Positions 29,420-37,281 of a DNA stretch of 64,000 bases are shown piece by piece. The DNA is from Clostridiales bacterium (lineage in GTDB: Bacteria; Bacillota; Clostridia; Saccharofermentanales; Saccharofermentanaceae). Location of the stretch: assembly GCA_017511005.1 (NCBI GenBank), contig JAFWLP010000019.1, positions 1 to 64,000 on the forward strand. Reading direction: 5' to 3'. A model generated the notes under the pieces. The model made no database searches, was not told where the DNA came from, and was given only the letters and a program-made list of their open reading frames with translations. The position numbers and the translations under genes were made by a program. Every line of letters starts with the position of its first letter. The first letter of the stretch is position 1.

Positions 29420-30970
29420 TCAAGTGGGAGTTGGCATAACTAAAAAAACTATAACGATAAGCATAAACCATACTCCTAACAAAATATGAGCAGAAATAAT
29501 ACGATGTCGCTTTATCCAACTTAAAAAGGGTACGGATGGTATCAATTTAGACAAAATGGGATTAATTATGATTACTTGGAGCGCACTGACAATTTGTGAA
29601 ACTATAGTAATCCCTATATCAGAAGCTTTGGTTGCATTAGGATAAGCTATGAACAACAGCAGAAAAAACAGCAATAAAACAATTGACACAATCCATCCCA
29701 TAACGTTTCCAGCAACGGATACGGTAGCTTTGGCTCCATTTTGAAATTTCTCTGAAAAATCATCTCGTTCTTTTTTCTTCTGTTCTAAAATAGCAGCCCA
29801 TCTTTCAGCTTCTTCCTTTTGCTTTTCCGCTTCAGCCTGATTATCGACTTGTGGATAATCAGCTAAATGATTATCCTCGAGATGTTGTTCTGATTCATTA
29901 TCAACTATTTCTAATTCTACATCTCTAAGTGAGAGCATATATGATTTGTAATTTTGATAAGCCTCGTCAATATTAGCTAGAGCATTATGATCAGAGGTTT
30001 CAAAATCTATTCTCAAACCTTCACCATAGACAAGAAGCAAACCATATAAACAAATGGGGATTTGCCTATTATTATTGAATCTCTTATCAGGTGAACCATT
30101 TGCATTAACGTATTGCCAAGTTTGATCCACAACTAAAGCATCACTGCACAGCTTCCCGCTTTCTACAAAATTAATAGTAGATGACACCAACTCAATCTGT
30201 TCATAAGAATATGCTCTTATTTTGCCAGCTTTCTTTACCAGTATCCCACCTGGGAAGAATAAAACTCGACATTTCTTACTGTTAAGAATAAATGTTGGCA
30301 CATCGACCTTAACTCTAAAACCAGTATGTGCATTGGCACTTAATAGTCTAGCAACTGCATTCCCTCTGGTAACACTGCGTTGCGCACCTGCATTAACTTT
30401 TACATTTCTGTTATTCAAAGACGTTTCGACAATCCACACCTTTTGACAGCAACTAACTTCGCATAAAACATCAGTCAACTTTTTCCACTCAGATTCAGCA
30501 TATTCATCTAAATCACAATTAATTGGTGCTGAAAAAAAACGCCAAAGGATTACACCTACTAAAACAGAAATAATAAGTCCCCAAACATTAATCCAAACTG
30601 AAATGACAATTGAAATAAAGAGCCACACAAAGAATATAAATCTTGATTTGGAAATGCTTTTCAAAATTTCTTTTCCTAATGCAGAATCTTGAGAAGCATC
30701 TGTAACTCTGATAGCATCTTCGCCTTCTTCAGTATCTATTGGAGGTTTATAAGCTTGTACTCTACCAGATTGGTTGTTTCTGATTCCATTTTTTCTGTTA
30801 CCAATTTTCTGTCGATAATAGAGACCATGTCTGCCGAGATGAACATAGGTACCTCTTGGACCAAAAGAAACTCTGGCTCCCTTAACTCCGGTAGATACCC
30901 CAACACCTGATTTAGAGAAATTGAGCCTGAAGGGACCAACCGATTTGCTTTTCCTGAAATATAAACCCAT
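29420..30970 (-). CDS. DUF4236 domain membrane protein
   Basis: A 516-residue protein. Residues 1-55 are a DUF4236 domain: MGLYFRKSKSVGPFRLNFSKSG, GVKGARVSFGPRGTYVHLGRHGLYYRQ. Two membrane helices follow at ~103-140, then a soluble domain of ~240 residues (VVDQTWQYVNANGSPDKRF resembles the restriction-endonuclease-free part of other DUF4236 proteins), a charged coiled coil (EAEKQKEEAERWAAILEQKK, ~370-395) and two or three C-terminal helices. ATG 30970 has GGGAGG six bases upstream; a TTG two codons earlier touches it. Base composition is clearly more AT-rich than its neighbours, which fits acquisition together with the toxin locus. Function unknown. Confidence 0.8.
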   Translation of the reverse strand: MGLYFRKSKSVGPFRLNFSKSGVGVSTGVKGARVSFGPRGTYVHLGRHGLYYRQKIGNRKNGIRNNQSGRVQAYKPPIDTEEGEDAIRVTDASQDSALGKEILKSISKSRFIFFVWLFISIVISVWINVWGLIISVLVGVILWRFFSAPINCDLDEYAESEWKKLTDVLCEVSCCQKVWIVETSLNNRNVKVNAGAQRSVTRGNAVARLLSANAHTGFRVKVDVPTFILNSKKCRVLFFPGGILVKKAGKIRAYSYEQIELVSSTINFVESGKLCSDALVVDQTWQYVNANGSPDKRFNNNRQIPICLYGLLLVYGEGLRIDFETSDHNALANIDEAYQNYKSYMLSLRDVELEIVDNESEQHLEDNHLADYPQVDNQAEAEKQKEEAERWAAILEQKKKERDDFSEKFQNGAKATVSVAGNVMGWIVSIVLLLFFLLLFIAYPNATKASDIGITIVSQIVSALQVIIINPILSKLIPSVPFLSWIKRHRIISAHILLGVWFMLIVIVFLVMPTPT

Positions 30971-31363
30971 CGTCAACCTCCCATATATCTGTTATATATG
31001 AACCTTTGTATTTCGTGAAACCAATAAACATTATCGAATAATAAAATTATATAGTATCGCCTCTGAAAAATGTTAGTTGGTAAATGAACAGACTTTTAAT
31101 TGATTCAAAACTTCTATGGTTAGTTCAAAGTCAAAACCACATATTCTTGAAGCCAAAGAAAAAAAGATGATATGTTTGAAATAAACAATTATCTAAAGCT
31201 AAACATATTATAATCAGGCAGGTGTACAATAAGGTCATTGCAAATTCTTGTTTTTCGAAACATCCTATGCAATTTCTTGTCCTTTTTGCTGACACTATTG
31301 CACAGATTCAGGCGCACCTAGTGCGTGCCTGGTTTGCCAGCAGTCAGTCTTTCGTCCCGCACA
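30971..31363. other. AT-rich gap without a recognisable gene
   Basis: About 390 bases. It holds a minus-strand TATAAT at 31046-31051 that may belong to the DUF4236 gene, and an imperfect GC-rich hairpin near 31312-31334 (CGCAC/GTGCG core) just after the ABC exporter stop, without a T-run. No coding potential seen. Confidence 0.5.
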
Positions 31364-33094
31364 TCATTCATTGAACTTATAAAGCGATGCATACACACCA
31401 TTCTTGCTCATCAGTTCGTCGTGGGTGCCGCTCTCTTCGATGCCGTTCTCAGTGAGGACGAGGATCCACTCGGCATTGCGGATCGTGGATAATCTGTGAG
31501 CGATGACCAGTGTTGTTCTGTTTTTCGCGAGCCTTTCGAGGGACTCCTTGACGATGTTCTCGCTCTCATTGTCGAGCGCGCTCGTGGCTTCATCGAAGAT
31601 AAGGATGGGAGGGTTCTTGAGGAACACCCTTGCTATCGAGATGCGCTGCTTCTGACCGCCGGAAAGCTTGACACCCCTCTGCCCTATGTCCGTAGCGTAT
31701 CCGTGCGGAAGCGACATGATGAAGTCATGTGCATTGGCAAGCTTTGCCGCCTCAATTATCTCTTCTTCCGAAGCGCCCGGTCTTCCGTAACTTATGTTGT
31801 CGTAGATCGTTCCCGCGAACATGTAGACATCCTGCTGAACGATTCCGATGTTGTCGCGGAGGCTCTTCAGGGTAACATCCCTTATGTCCTTGCCGTCGAT
31901 ACTAATAGTTCCGTCCGTAACATCGTAGAACCTCGGAATGAGGCTGCAGAGCGTCGTCTTGCCGCCGCCTGATGAACCTACCAGCGCAACATATGAGCCG
32001 GCGGGAACTTCAAGGTTGATGTGACGGAGGACCCTGTGGGCACCGTCTTTATATCTGAAGGATACGTCCTCGAATCTGATATCACCTTTAACATTTGTCA
32101 GCGGTTCGGCACCTTCTTTATCCTTGATATCAGGTTCTATGTTGATCATCTCAATAAAACGCTCGAATCCCGTATAACCGTTCTGGAACTGCTCGGTAAA
32201 ATCTATCAGCGTTCTGACCGGTTCCGTGAATACGTTTATGTAAAGAAGGAACGCGATAAAATCAGGAATCTCAACAAGCCCCTGTGTCATGAGAACGCCG
32301 CCCGCAATGATAACGATTATATTGATGAGGAGAGTGAAGGCGGTCATGCCCGAATGGAATATTCCCATGTTGAGATAGCTGGCTTTCTTGGCAACCAGGA
32401 AACCGTCATTTCCCACCTTGAACTTCTCGTTCTCTATCTCTTCGTTCGCGAAGGATTTTACCACTCTGATACCTGAGAGATTGTCTTCGATCTGCGTATT
32501 GATCTCAGCGATCTTCACCCTGTTCATCTTGAACGCTTTCCGCATCCTCCTGTTGAGTATGAATGCGAAAACAAACATCAGCGGAAGCATGATGAAAGCA
32601 GCAAGCGTAAGGTATCCGCTGATGCCTGCGAGGATAATGAACGCACCGGTTATCTTAATGAGTGAGATGATGATGTTCTCGGGGCCGTGATGCAAAAGCT
32701 CGGTGATCTCGAAAAGGTCATTTGTGATCCTGCTCATGAGCTGGCCGACCTTCTGATCGTCGTAGAACGAGAAAGAGAGCTTCTGGTAATGCGAGAATAT
32801 CTCGGCTCGCATGTCGTATTCCATTTTCGCACCCATGACGTGACCGACATAGGAGATGAAATAATTGGCGAAGAACTGTACGACCATGAGAACAATAAGG
32901 ATGATGCCCACGGTGATTATCCTTCTCAATCCCTCCTCAGACGTCATTTCAGGAATCTCAGAAGTGATCATCCTGACAACGAGCGGAATGACTAGTGCTA
33001 TGCCGGATGCTATGATCGCGAAAAACATATCCAGGAAAAACGTTCCCAGATAAGGCTTATAGTAACTCATCATCCTTTTAAGATTATCCCTCAT
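31364..33094 (-). CDS. ABC transporter, fused permease and ATPase (MsbA/LmrA type)
   Basis: A 576-residue half-transporter that would act as a homodimer exporter. Residues ~10-300: six-helix ABC type 1 membrane domain (e.g. FFLDMFFAIIASGIALVIPLV, AFIMLPLMFVFAFIL). Residues ~330-576: ATPase with Walker A GSSGGGKTT, Q-loop NIGIVQQDVYMF, signature LSGGQKQRISIARVF, Walker B ILIFDEATSALD and the His of VIAHRLSTI. All motifs are intact. ATG 33094 lies 4-6 bases after GGGGG; an upstream TTG has no SD. Substrate (lipid, drug or peptide) cannot be told. Confidence 0.95.
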   Translation of the reverse strand: MRDNLKRMMSYYKPYLGTFFLDMFFAIIASGIALVIPLVVRMITSEIPEMTSEEGLRRIITVGIILIVLMVVQFFANYFISYVGHVMGAKMEYDMRAEIFSHYQKLSFSFYDDQKVGQLMSRITNDLFEITELLHHGPENIIISLIKITGAFIILAGISGYLTLAAFIMLPLMFVFAFILNRRMRKAFKMNRVKIAEINTQIEDNLSGIRVVKSFANEEIENEKFKVGNDGFLVAKKASYLNMGIFHSGMTAFTLLINIIVIIAGGVLMTQGLVEIPDFIAFLLYINVFTEPVRTLIDFTEQFQNGYTGFERFIEMINIEPDIKDKEGAEPLTNVKGDIRFEDVSFRYKDGAHRVLRHINLEVPAGSYVALVGSSGGGKTTLCSLIPRFYDVTDGTISIDGKDIRDVTLKSLRDNIGIVQQDVYMFAGTIYDNISYGRPGASEEEIIEAAKLANAHDFIMSLPHGYATDIGQRGVKLSGGQKQRISIARVFLKNPPILIFDEATSALDNESENIVKESLERLAKNRTTLVIAHRLSTIRNAEWILVLTENGIEESGTHDELMSKNGVYASLYKFNE

Positions 33095-33167
33095 ATATCC
33101 CCCTGCATATCTCAAATACTGCTATTTTAGAATGCTATCATTATAATCATAAAGGTGAAACATACGA

Positions 33168-33200
33168 TATAATGCTTTATGCAAAAAATGTAAGCATTAT
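33168..33200 (+). promoter_or_regulatory. -10 box overlapped by an inverted repeat
   Basis: TATAAT at 33168-33173 overlaps ATAATGCTT (33169-33177), which pairs perfectly with AAGCATTAT (33192-33200). Placed between -10 and the ribosome site of the 33224 gene, it could be an operator or an RNA hairpin. Confidence 0.5.
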
Positions 33201-33223
33201 CATATAAATCTTTGGAGCAACTT

Positions 33224-34438
33224 ATGACCATTACCGCGATCAAATACAGATTCACGATGTTCAACAACAATTCAGACCATATAATGGAAACCGTTATACC
33301 GCTTGCCGGAGACGGCACCGCGATTACACAGATAACGAGAAGTTCTTATGAAACTACCGTAAAGACATACCCTCTTACGCAGGAAACGGCAAATCAGTTC
33401 CTTGCGTTAATCAACAGATACGGCATTACTGACTGGATCGGAAAGACTCCCGCCGCACCCGTGGTATATGACGACGGGAATCTGCACGAGACATCCGAAC
33501 TTACGATGGAATTTGATGACGGAACATATGCAGTCGTCACCTTCAGGGAAGTTCCCGGAGAGACTGGAAAAGAAGCTGCAGTTGAATTCAGGAAACTTGT
33601 TTTCGCATCCACCAAGATGGGTACGGAGCTGTCAGAGGAGAAACAGTATCCTGATCTGAAAGCATGCCGCGGGATGAGAGAATCACACGGTCCCGTCATT
33701 GCCGTCGAGACCGGTCACTTTTCCAGTGGAATGATGTATAACAGCAACGTTACGGTCAAACAGAAAGTCGAACAGATCCCCGGCAAAGAAGGCATGGTCC
33801 TGGTCACCGTCAGCAGGAAAGCAGGCAATCAGCCTGAGGTAACAGACAGCAAGGAATACGAATCGGACATCATCTCAAAAGTTCAGGAACTCTCTGATAA
33901 AGAGAACCTTCCCTGCTGGCATTATGCATGCACCGATCCGTCCATTCCCGTTGACAGTTCCATGATGCCTTTGGACTATTCATCCAATTCATGGCTGAAC
34001 ATTTATTATGACGATTCACTTGTCACGGGATGTCCGCGTGTCATGCGCACCATAGGCGAGAAAGCCTGTGAGATGGGCGGCCGCGAAGCCGACAAGGCTA
34101 TAACCGATATGGTTAATGAATGTGTACATGGTTCCGGAGCCAAGGTAGAAGCAAATGACCTCAATTCATATCTTGCTTCAGTTCCTCAGGACAATGCTCC
34201 CCAGCCTCAGCTTAACGGCTTCATTGGGATGGGCATGGGAATGTTCAAGATGCCCGGGTTTGTACAGCAGACTGCTAACGTTCAAGGGACGGCCGGTCAT
34301 AGCGCAGTTGATCAAGCAACTGTTGACAATGCTCAGCCAGCGCCCGCTTCCACCGGCCCGTGGGACTGCAACTGCGGAGCGAAAGGCCTTACCGGCAAGT
34401 TCTGTCCTGAGTGCGGCAATCCAAAAGCTAACCGATGA
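33224..34438 (+). CDS. Unknown protein with C-terminal zinc ribbon
   Basis: I do not recognise the main domain. The 404-residue product starts with a beta-rich ~130-residue domain (MTITAIKYRFTMFNNNSDH..., ELTMEFDDGTYAVVTFREVPG), has a middle part with MRTIGEKACEMGGREADKAITDM, then a Gly/Met/Pro-rich linker (GFIGMGMGMFKMPGF) and ends in a double-knuckle zinc ribbon WDCNCGAKGLTGKFCPECGNPK (CxC...CxxC). Similar linker-ribbon tails occur in SPFH/virion-core-like and other cytosolic scaffold proteins. Start ATG 33224: GGAG is six bases upstream; a TTG 12 bases earlier overlaps it. Monocistronic by spacing. Confidence 0.75.
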   Translation: MTITAIKYRFTMFNNNSDHIMETVIPLAGDGTAITQITRSSYETTVKTYPLTQETANQFLALINRYGITDWIGKTPAAPVVYDDGNLHETSELTMEFDDGTYAVVTFREVPGETGKEAAVEFRKLVFASTKMGTELSEEKQYPDLKACRGMRESHGPVIAVETGHFSSGMMYNSNVTVKQKVEQIPGKEGMVLVTVSRKAGNQPEVTDSKEYESDIISKVQELSDKENLPCWHYACTDPSIPVDSSMMPLDYSSNSWLNIYYDDSLVTGCPRVMRTIGEKACEMGGREADKAITDMVNECVHGSGAKVEANDLNSYLASVPQDNAPQPQLNGFIGMGMGMFKMPGFVQQTANVQGTAGHSAVDQATVDNAQPAPASTGPWDCNCGAKGLTGKFCPECGNPKANR

Positions 34439-34501
34439 TTATCACACCGAGTAGTTGTATAATTATCGGGTTTGAAGCAAGTTTTTCCGGAGGGGTTTTC
34501 G

Positions 34502-35659
34502 ATGATCGAGAAGATAGGGATTATTCTTTGGTATGTTGCGCTGGCGGCATTACTCTTTGCAGGTGTTAAGTTCAGCAAGAAAAAAGAGTGGAACACTGAC
34601 AATATGTCGTTCGACCAAACCAAGTGCTTTCTTGGCTTCTGCGCTGTCATAATTTGTTTCCATCACATCGCTCAGTTCACATGTGCGGGATGGCTCAATC
34701 CGAAGTACATCAGACACGGTCTGGATGTTTTCGTGACCGCAGGATATCCGATGGTTGCGATGTTCCTTTTCTGTTCCGGATTCGGTCTCTACAAGAGTGC
34801 CAAGGCAAAGCCGGATTTCTTCAAGAGATTCCTCCCTGTCAGAATCGTTCCTCTCCTGATCCCGACATTGCTTACGTACCTGGCATATATCTATTTAAGG
34901 CATTTAAGAGATATACCTATCACATTCAACAAGATCTTCTCCGTAGGCAACCATAATTTCCTGCACCCTTTCATCTGGTACATTCCCTGCATGATCGTGC
35001 TTTACATCGCTTTCTATGTTGGATTCGGACTTTTCAAAAAGGACTGGGCCGGAATACTTACGGTCGCGCTCGTGACCGCGGGCTGGATCGCATTCTGCAT
35101 CATATTCAGATACGGAACATGGTGGTTCAACACTGCGCACATGTTCCTCATCGGAATCCTCGTATCGAAGTATGAGCAGAAGTTCTTTGAGAGCTGCAAA
35201 AAGCTTTACGCATTAAGGCTCATCGGAACGATAATAATCTGTCCCATACTGTGGTACGTCGCAGATAATGCGGGCGGATATTATATCACGTCAAACAAGC
35301 TTGTCTGGAACGAGATCAACGGCTATAAGGGCGATCTTGTCGGATGCGTCTTCCAGATACTTTACACGCTCGCTTTCATGTCGCTTTACTATCTGATCAG
35401 CATGAAGATGAAGGTCGGAAATCCCGTGTCAAGATTCTTCGGCAAGTTCACGCTGGAGCTCTATCTCATTCATGGTATTTTCGTGAACATGTTCGGATTC
35501 TATATGATCCAGGAGCCCACGAAGCCTATCTATTACATTAAAAGTGTACCGCTGTATGTGCTCGTAGTACTGGCATGCGCAATACCGGTCTCGTTCGGAC
35601 TGAGCATACTCGACAAAAAGGCCGGAAAACTTTTCCGGCCCAAGAAAGCGAATAAATAA
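34502..35659 (+). CDS. Acyltransferase-3 family integral membrane protein
   Basis: A 385-residue protein with about ten membrane helices, of the type that O-acylates sugars or envelope polymers. Family features: DQTKCFLGFCAVIICFHHIAQF in the second helix region (the conserved R/K...H of helix 1), a GYPMVAMFLFCSGFGLYKS motif equivalent to the usual vpvFFfiSGf, RIVPLLIPTLLTY, HPFIWYIPCMIVLY, and FGKFTLELYLIHGIF near the end. ATG 34502 has GGAGGGG eight bases upstream; the in-frame Met 10 codons earlier has none. Its last codons contain the terminator of the convergent cyclase gene. Substrate unknown. Confidence 0.85.
   Translation: MIEKIGIILWYVALAALLFAGVKFSKKKEWNTDNMSFDQTKCFLGFCAVIICFHHIAQFTCAGWLNPKYIRHGLDVFVTAGYPMVAMFLFCSGFGLYKSAKAKPDFFKRFLPVRIVPLLIPTLLTYLAYIYLRHLRDIPITFNKIFSVGNHNFLHPFIWYIPCMIVLYIAFYVGFGLFKKDWAGILTVALVTAGWIAFCIIFRYGTWWFNTAHMFLIGILVSKYEQKFFESCKKLYALRLIGTIIICPILWYVADNAGGYYITSNKLVWNEINGYKGDLVGCVFQILYTLAFMSLYYLISMKMKVGNPVSRFFGKFTLELYLIHGIFVNMFGFYMIQEPTKPIYYIKSVPLYVLVVLACAIPVSFGLSILDKKAGKLFRPKKANK
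35615..35640 (-). terminator. Intrinsic terminator of the GGDEF gene, inside the opposite CDS
   Basis: Minus strand: GGCCGGAAAA / TTTTCCGGCC perfect palindromic stem followed by TTTTT. It lies within the last seven or so codons of the plus-strand acyltransferase gene, 30 bases beyond the stop of the cyclase gene. Confidence 0.88.
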
Positions 35660-35668
35660 TCAGACGGA

Positions 35669-36934
35669 TTACCCTCTGTACTTCCGCTCGGGATTCCTCT
35701 CGTAATAATCCTTCTTGTCGGCATACATCTTCTCGTCGGCGATGCGCATTGCCGTGCGTATGTCCTCGCCTTCGTGAACCACGTATGTTCCGACTGACAG
35801 ACTGACATTATCCTTGTCACTCTGCGCTTCAAGCCTCTTGATCTTTGCATCCGTTTTCTCCTCATCCATATCAGGTGCAATGATCATGAATTCGTCACCT
35901 CCGGCACGGTATACGTCGGCATCGAAGAAGACTCCGCTGAGGAGGTGCGCAGTCGTCTTGAGAAGATGGTCGCCTTCATTATGTCCGCTCTCGTCGTTGA
36001 CGCGCTTCAGACCGTTCAGGTCCGTGAAAATGACTGCATAAGGATATCTGATATCAGATTTGCCCGCGATGATATCACTGACGACATTATTCATGGCATT
36101 ACGGTTCTTGACTCCGGTAAGCATGTCCATCGTACTCAGCGTCTCGAGCTTCCTGAGGAGCTGGTAATTGGCGATCTCCGAAGCTATGAAGAAGGTCGTA
36201 AGCTCAAGCGTCTCCTTGATCTTGACGGTGTTTTCCTCATTAAAGTTCAGAGCCCACATATAGCCCAGAGTCCTGTCGTTATATACCAGCGGGAAAAGAA
36301 CGATATTATAAACTCCTGCTCCCGTAAGTGACTTGTACCATACGGGATTGACCGATTCGAGCCACTCCCTGTCCTGCTGATTCTTGACGATTACGCATGT
36401 GCTGCCGCCGATAGTATCATCCCACGTCTGCGTGATATCGAAAAAACCTTCATCGAGGAACGTGTCCATCGGAAGAACGTTGCTTTCCGGATTAATGGAT
36501 TCGCTGAAAGTGGTGCATGCACGGTTCTCTTTGTCAACAAGCAGGATACAGCAGTGATCGGATTCGCATATCTTCCTGATATCGTCTATGACTTCGCCCA
36601 ATGTTTCTTTTGTGTTGCCGGAAGCCCTAAGCTTGATGCATGTCTCAAGTACTGCGGCTGAAGTGTCCGCTGAGACACTTGCCCTCTGCTCCGCATCGGC
36701 TTTCGGTGTGACATCATACGAATACAGGCAGTATCCCGTATTCTCCTTATCGGATTCCAACGGCAGAAGGAACATGTTGAGCCAGAGATTCATGAAAGGA
36801 AGGCTTACATAGGTATGGAGAGGCTGACCCAGAACCGCGCTCCGGTAACAGAAATCCTCGAAATTCTTGTTCTGCGGAAAATACTCCTCATATGGTGAAC
36901 CAGGAACGAATTCCTTATGCATCGTGGCCATCAT
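35669..36934 (-). CDS. Diguanylate cyclase (GAF-like + GGDEF), remaining open part
   Basis: A 421-residue frame. The N-terminal ~230 residues contain YFPQNKNFEDFCYRSAVLG and a GAF-like domain (LETCIKLRASGNTKETLGEVIDDIRKICESDHCCILLVD). The C-terminal GGDEF domain has DMLTGVKNRNAM, FTDLNGLKRVNDESGHNEGDHLL and an intact RAGGDEF, so it should make c-di-GMP; the RxxD inhibitory site is absent (FFDA). The first Met used here has no good SD. Comparison with the paralogue at 53577 shows that the gene really begins at 37060 and is broken by an in-frame TAA at 36989. This entry may be expressed by restart or be a dead fragment. Confidence 0.8.
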   Translation of the reverse strand: MMATMHKEFVPGSPYEEYFPQNKNFEDFCYRSAVLGQPLHTYVSLPFMNLWLNMFLLPLESDKENTGYCLYSYDVTPKADAEQRASVSADTSAAVLETCIKLRASGNTKETLGEVIDDIRKICESDHCCILLVDKENRACTTFSESINPESNVLPMDTFLDEGFFDITQTWDDTIGGSTCVIVKNQQDREWLESVNPVWYKSLTGAGVYNIVLFPLVYNDRTLGYMWALNFNEENTVKIKETLELTTFFIASEIANYQLLRKLETLSTMDMLTGVKNRNAMNNVVSDIIAGKSDIRYPYAVIFTDLNGLKRVNDESGHNEGDHLLKTTAHLLSGVFFDADVYRAGGDEFMIIAPDMDEEKTDAKIKRLEAQSDKDNVSLSVGTYVVHEGEDIRTAMRIADEKMYADKKDYYERNPERKYRG

Positions 36935-36988
36935 GTCATCACAGTGCGCCTTATTTCCCGCGACTATGCGGATGTTTCCGAAACGGTC

Positions 36989-37060
36989 TTACGGAAGTAT
37001 GTCGACTGACATTATGCAGGCCTTGGATCTGTAAGCGGAAAGCACTTTATCAAAATCCAT
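36989..37060 (-). pseudogene. 5' fragment of the interrupted diguanylate cyclase gene
   Basis: ATG 37060 has AAAGGAG seven bases upstream and opens 23 codons (MDFDKVLSAYRSKACIMSVD...) ending at TAA 36989-36991. The same frame continues after the stop with RFGNIRIVAGN and then the 36934 frame. The paralogue at 53577 reads F.K....SPACIVSVE...DMRIVAGN across this point without a stop. So a single nonsense codon, not a frameshift, splits the gene. Confidence 0.8.
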
Positions 37061-37217
37061 GACGTTTCTCCTTTCACAGTCACCATAGGTTAAGAATAGC
37101 ATATAGATCCGGCACTTACATTTGAAAACGGCAACTGAAAAGAATTCTTTACAAAAACTGCGATTTTTCTTCATTTTCAACCCCGCCGTTCAGGCGGTCA
37201 AAGCAAATCAATTTTAA

Positions 37218-37247
37218 TTGACAAGAATTTGAGCGTTAGTGTATATT
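37218..37247 (+). promoter_or_regulatory. Promoter of the 37282 gene
   Basis: TTGACA (37218-37223), 18-base spacer, TATATT (37242-37247), then AAGGGG eight bases before the ATG. Confidence 0.75.
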
Positions 37248-37281
37248 TGGTAAGGAATAAGTAGAAAAAGGGGTAGTTTAT

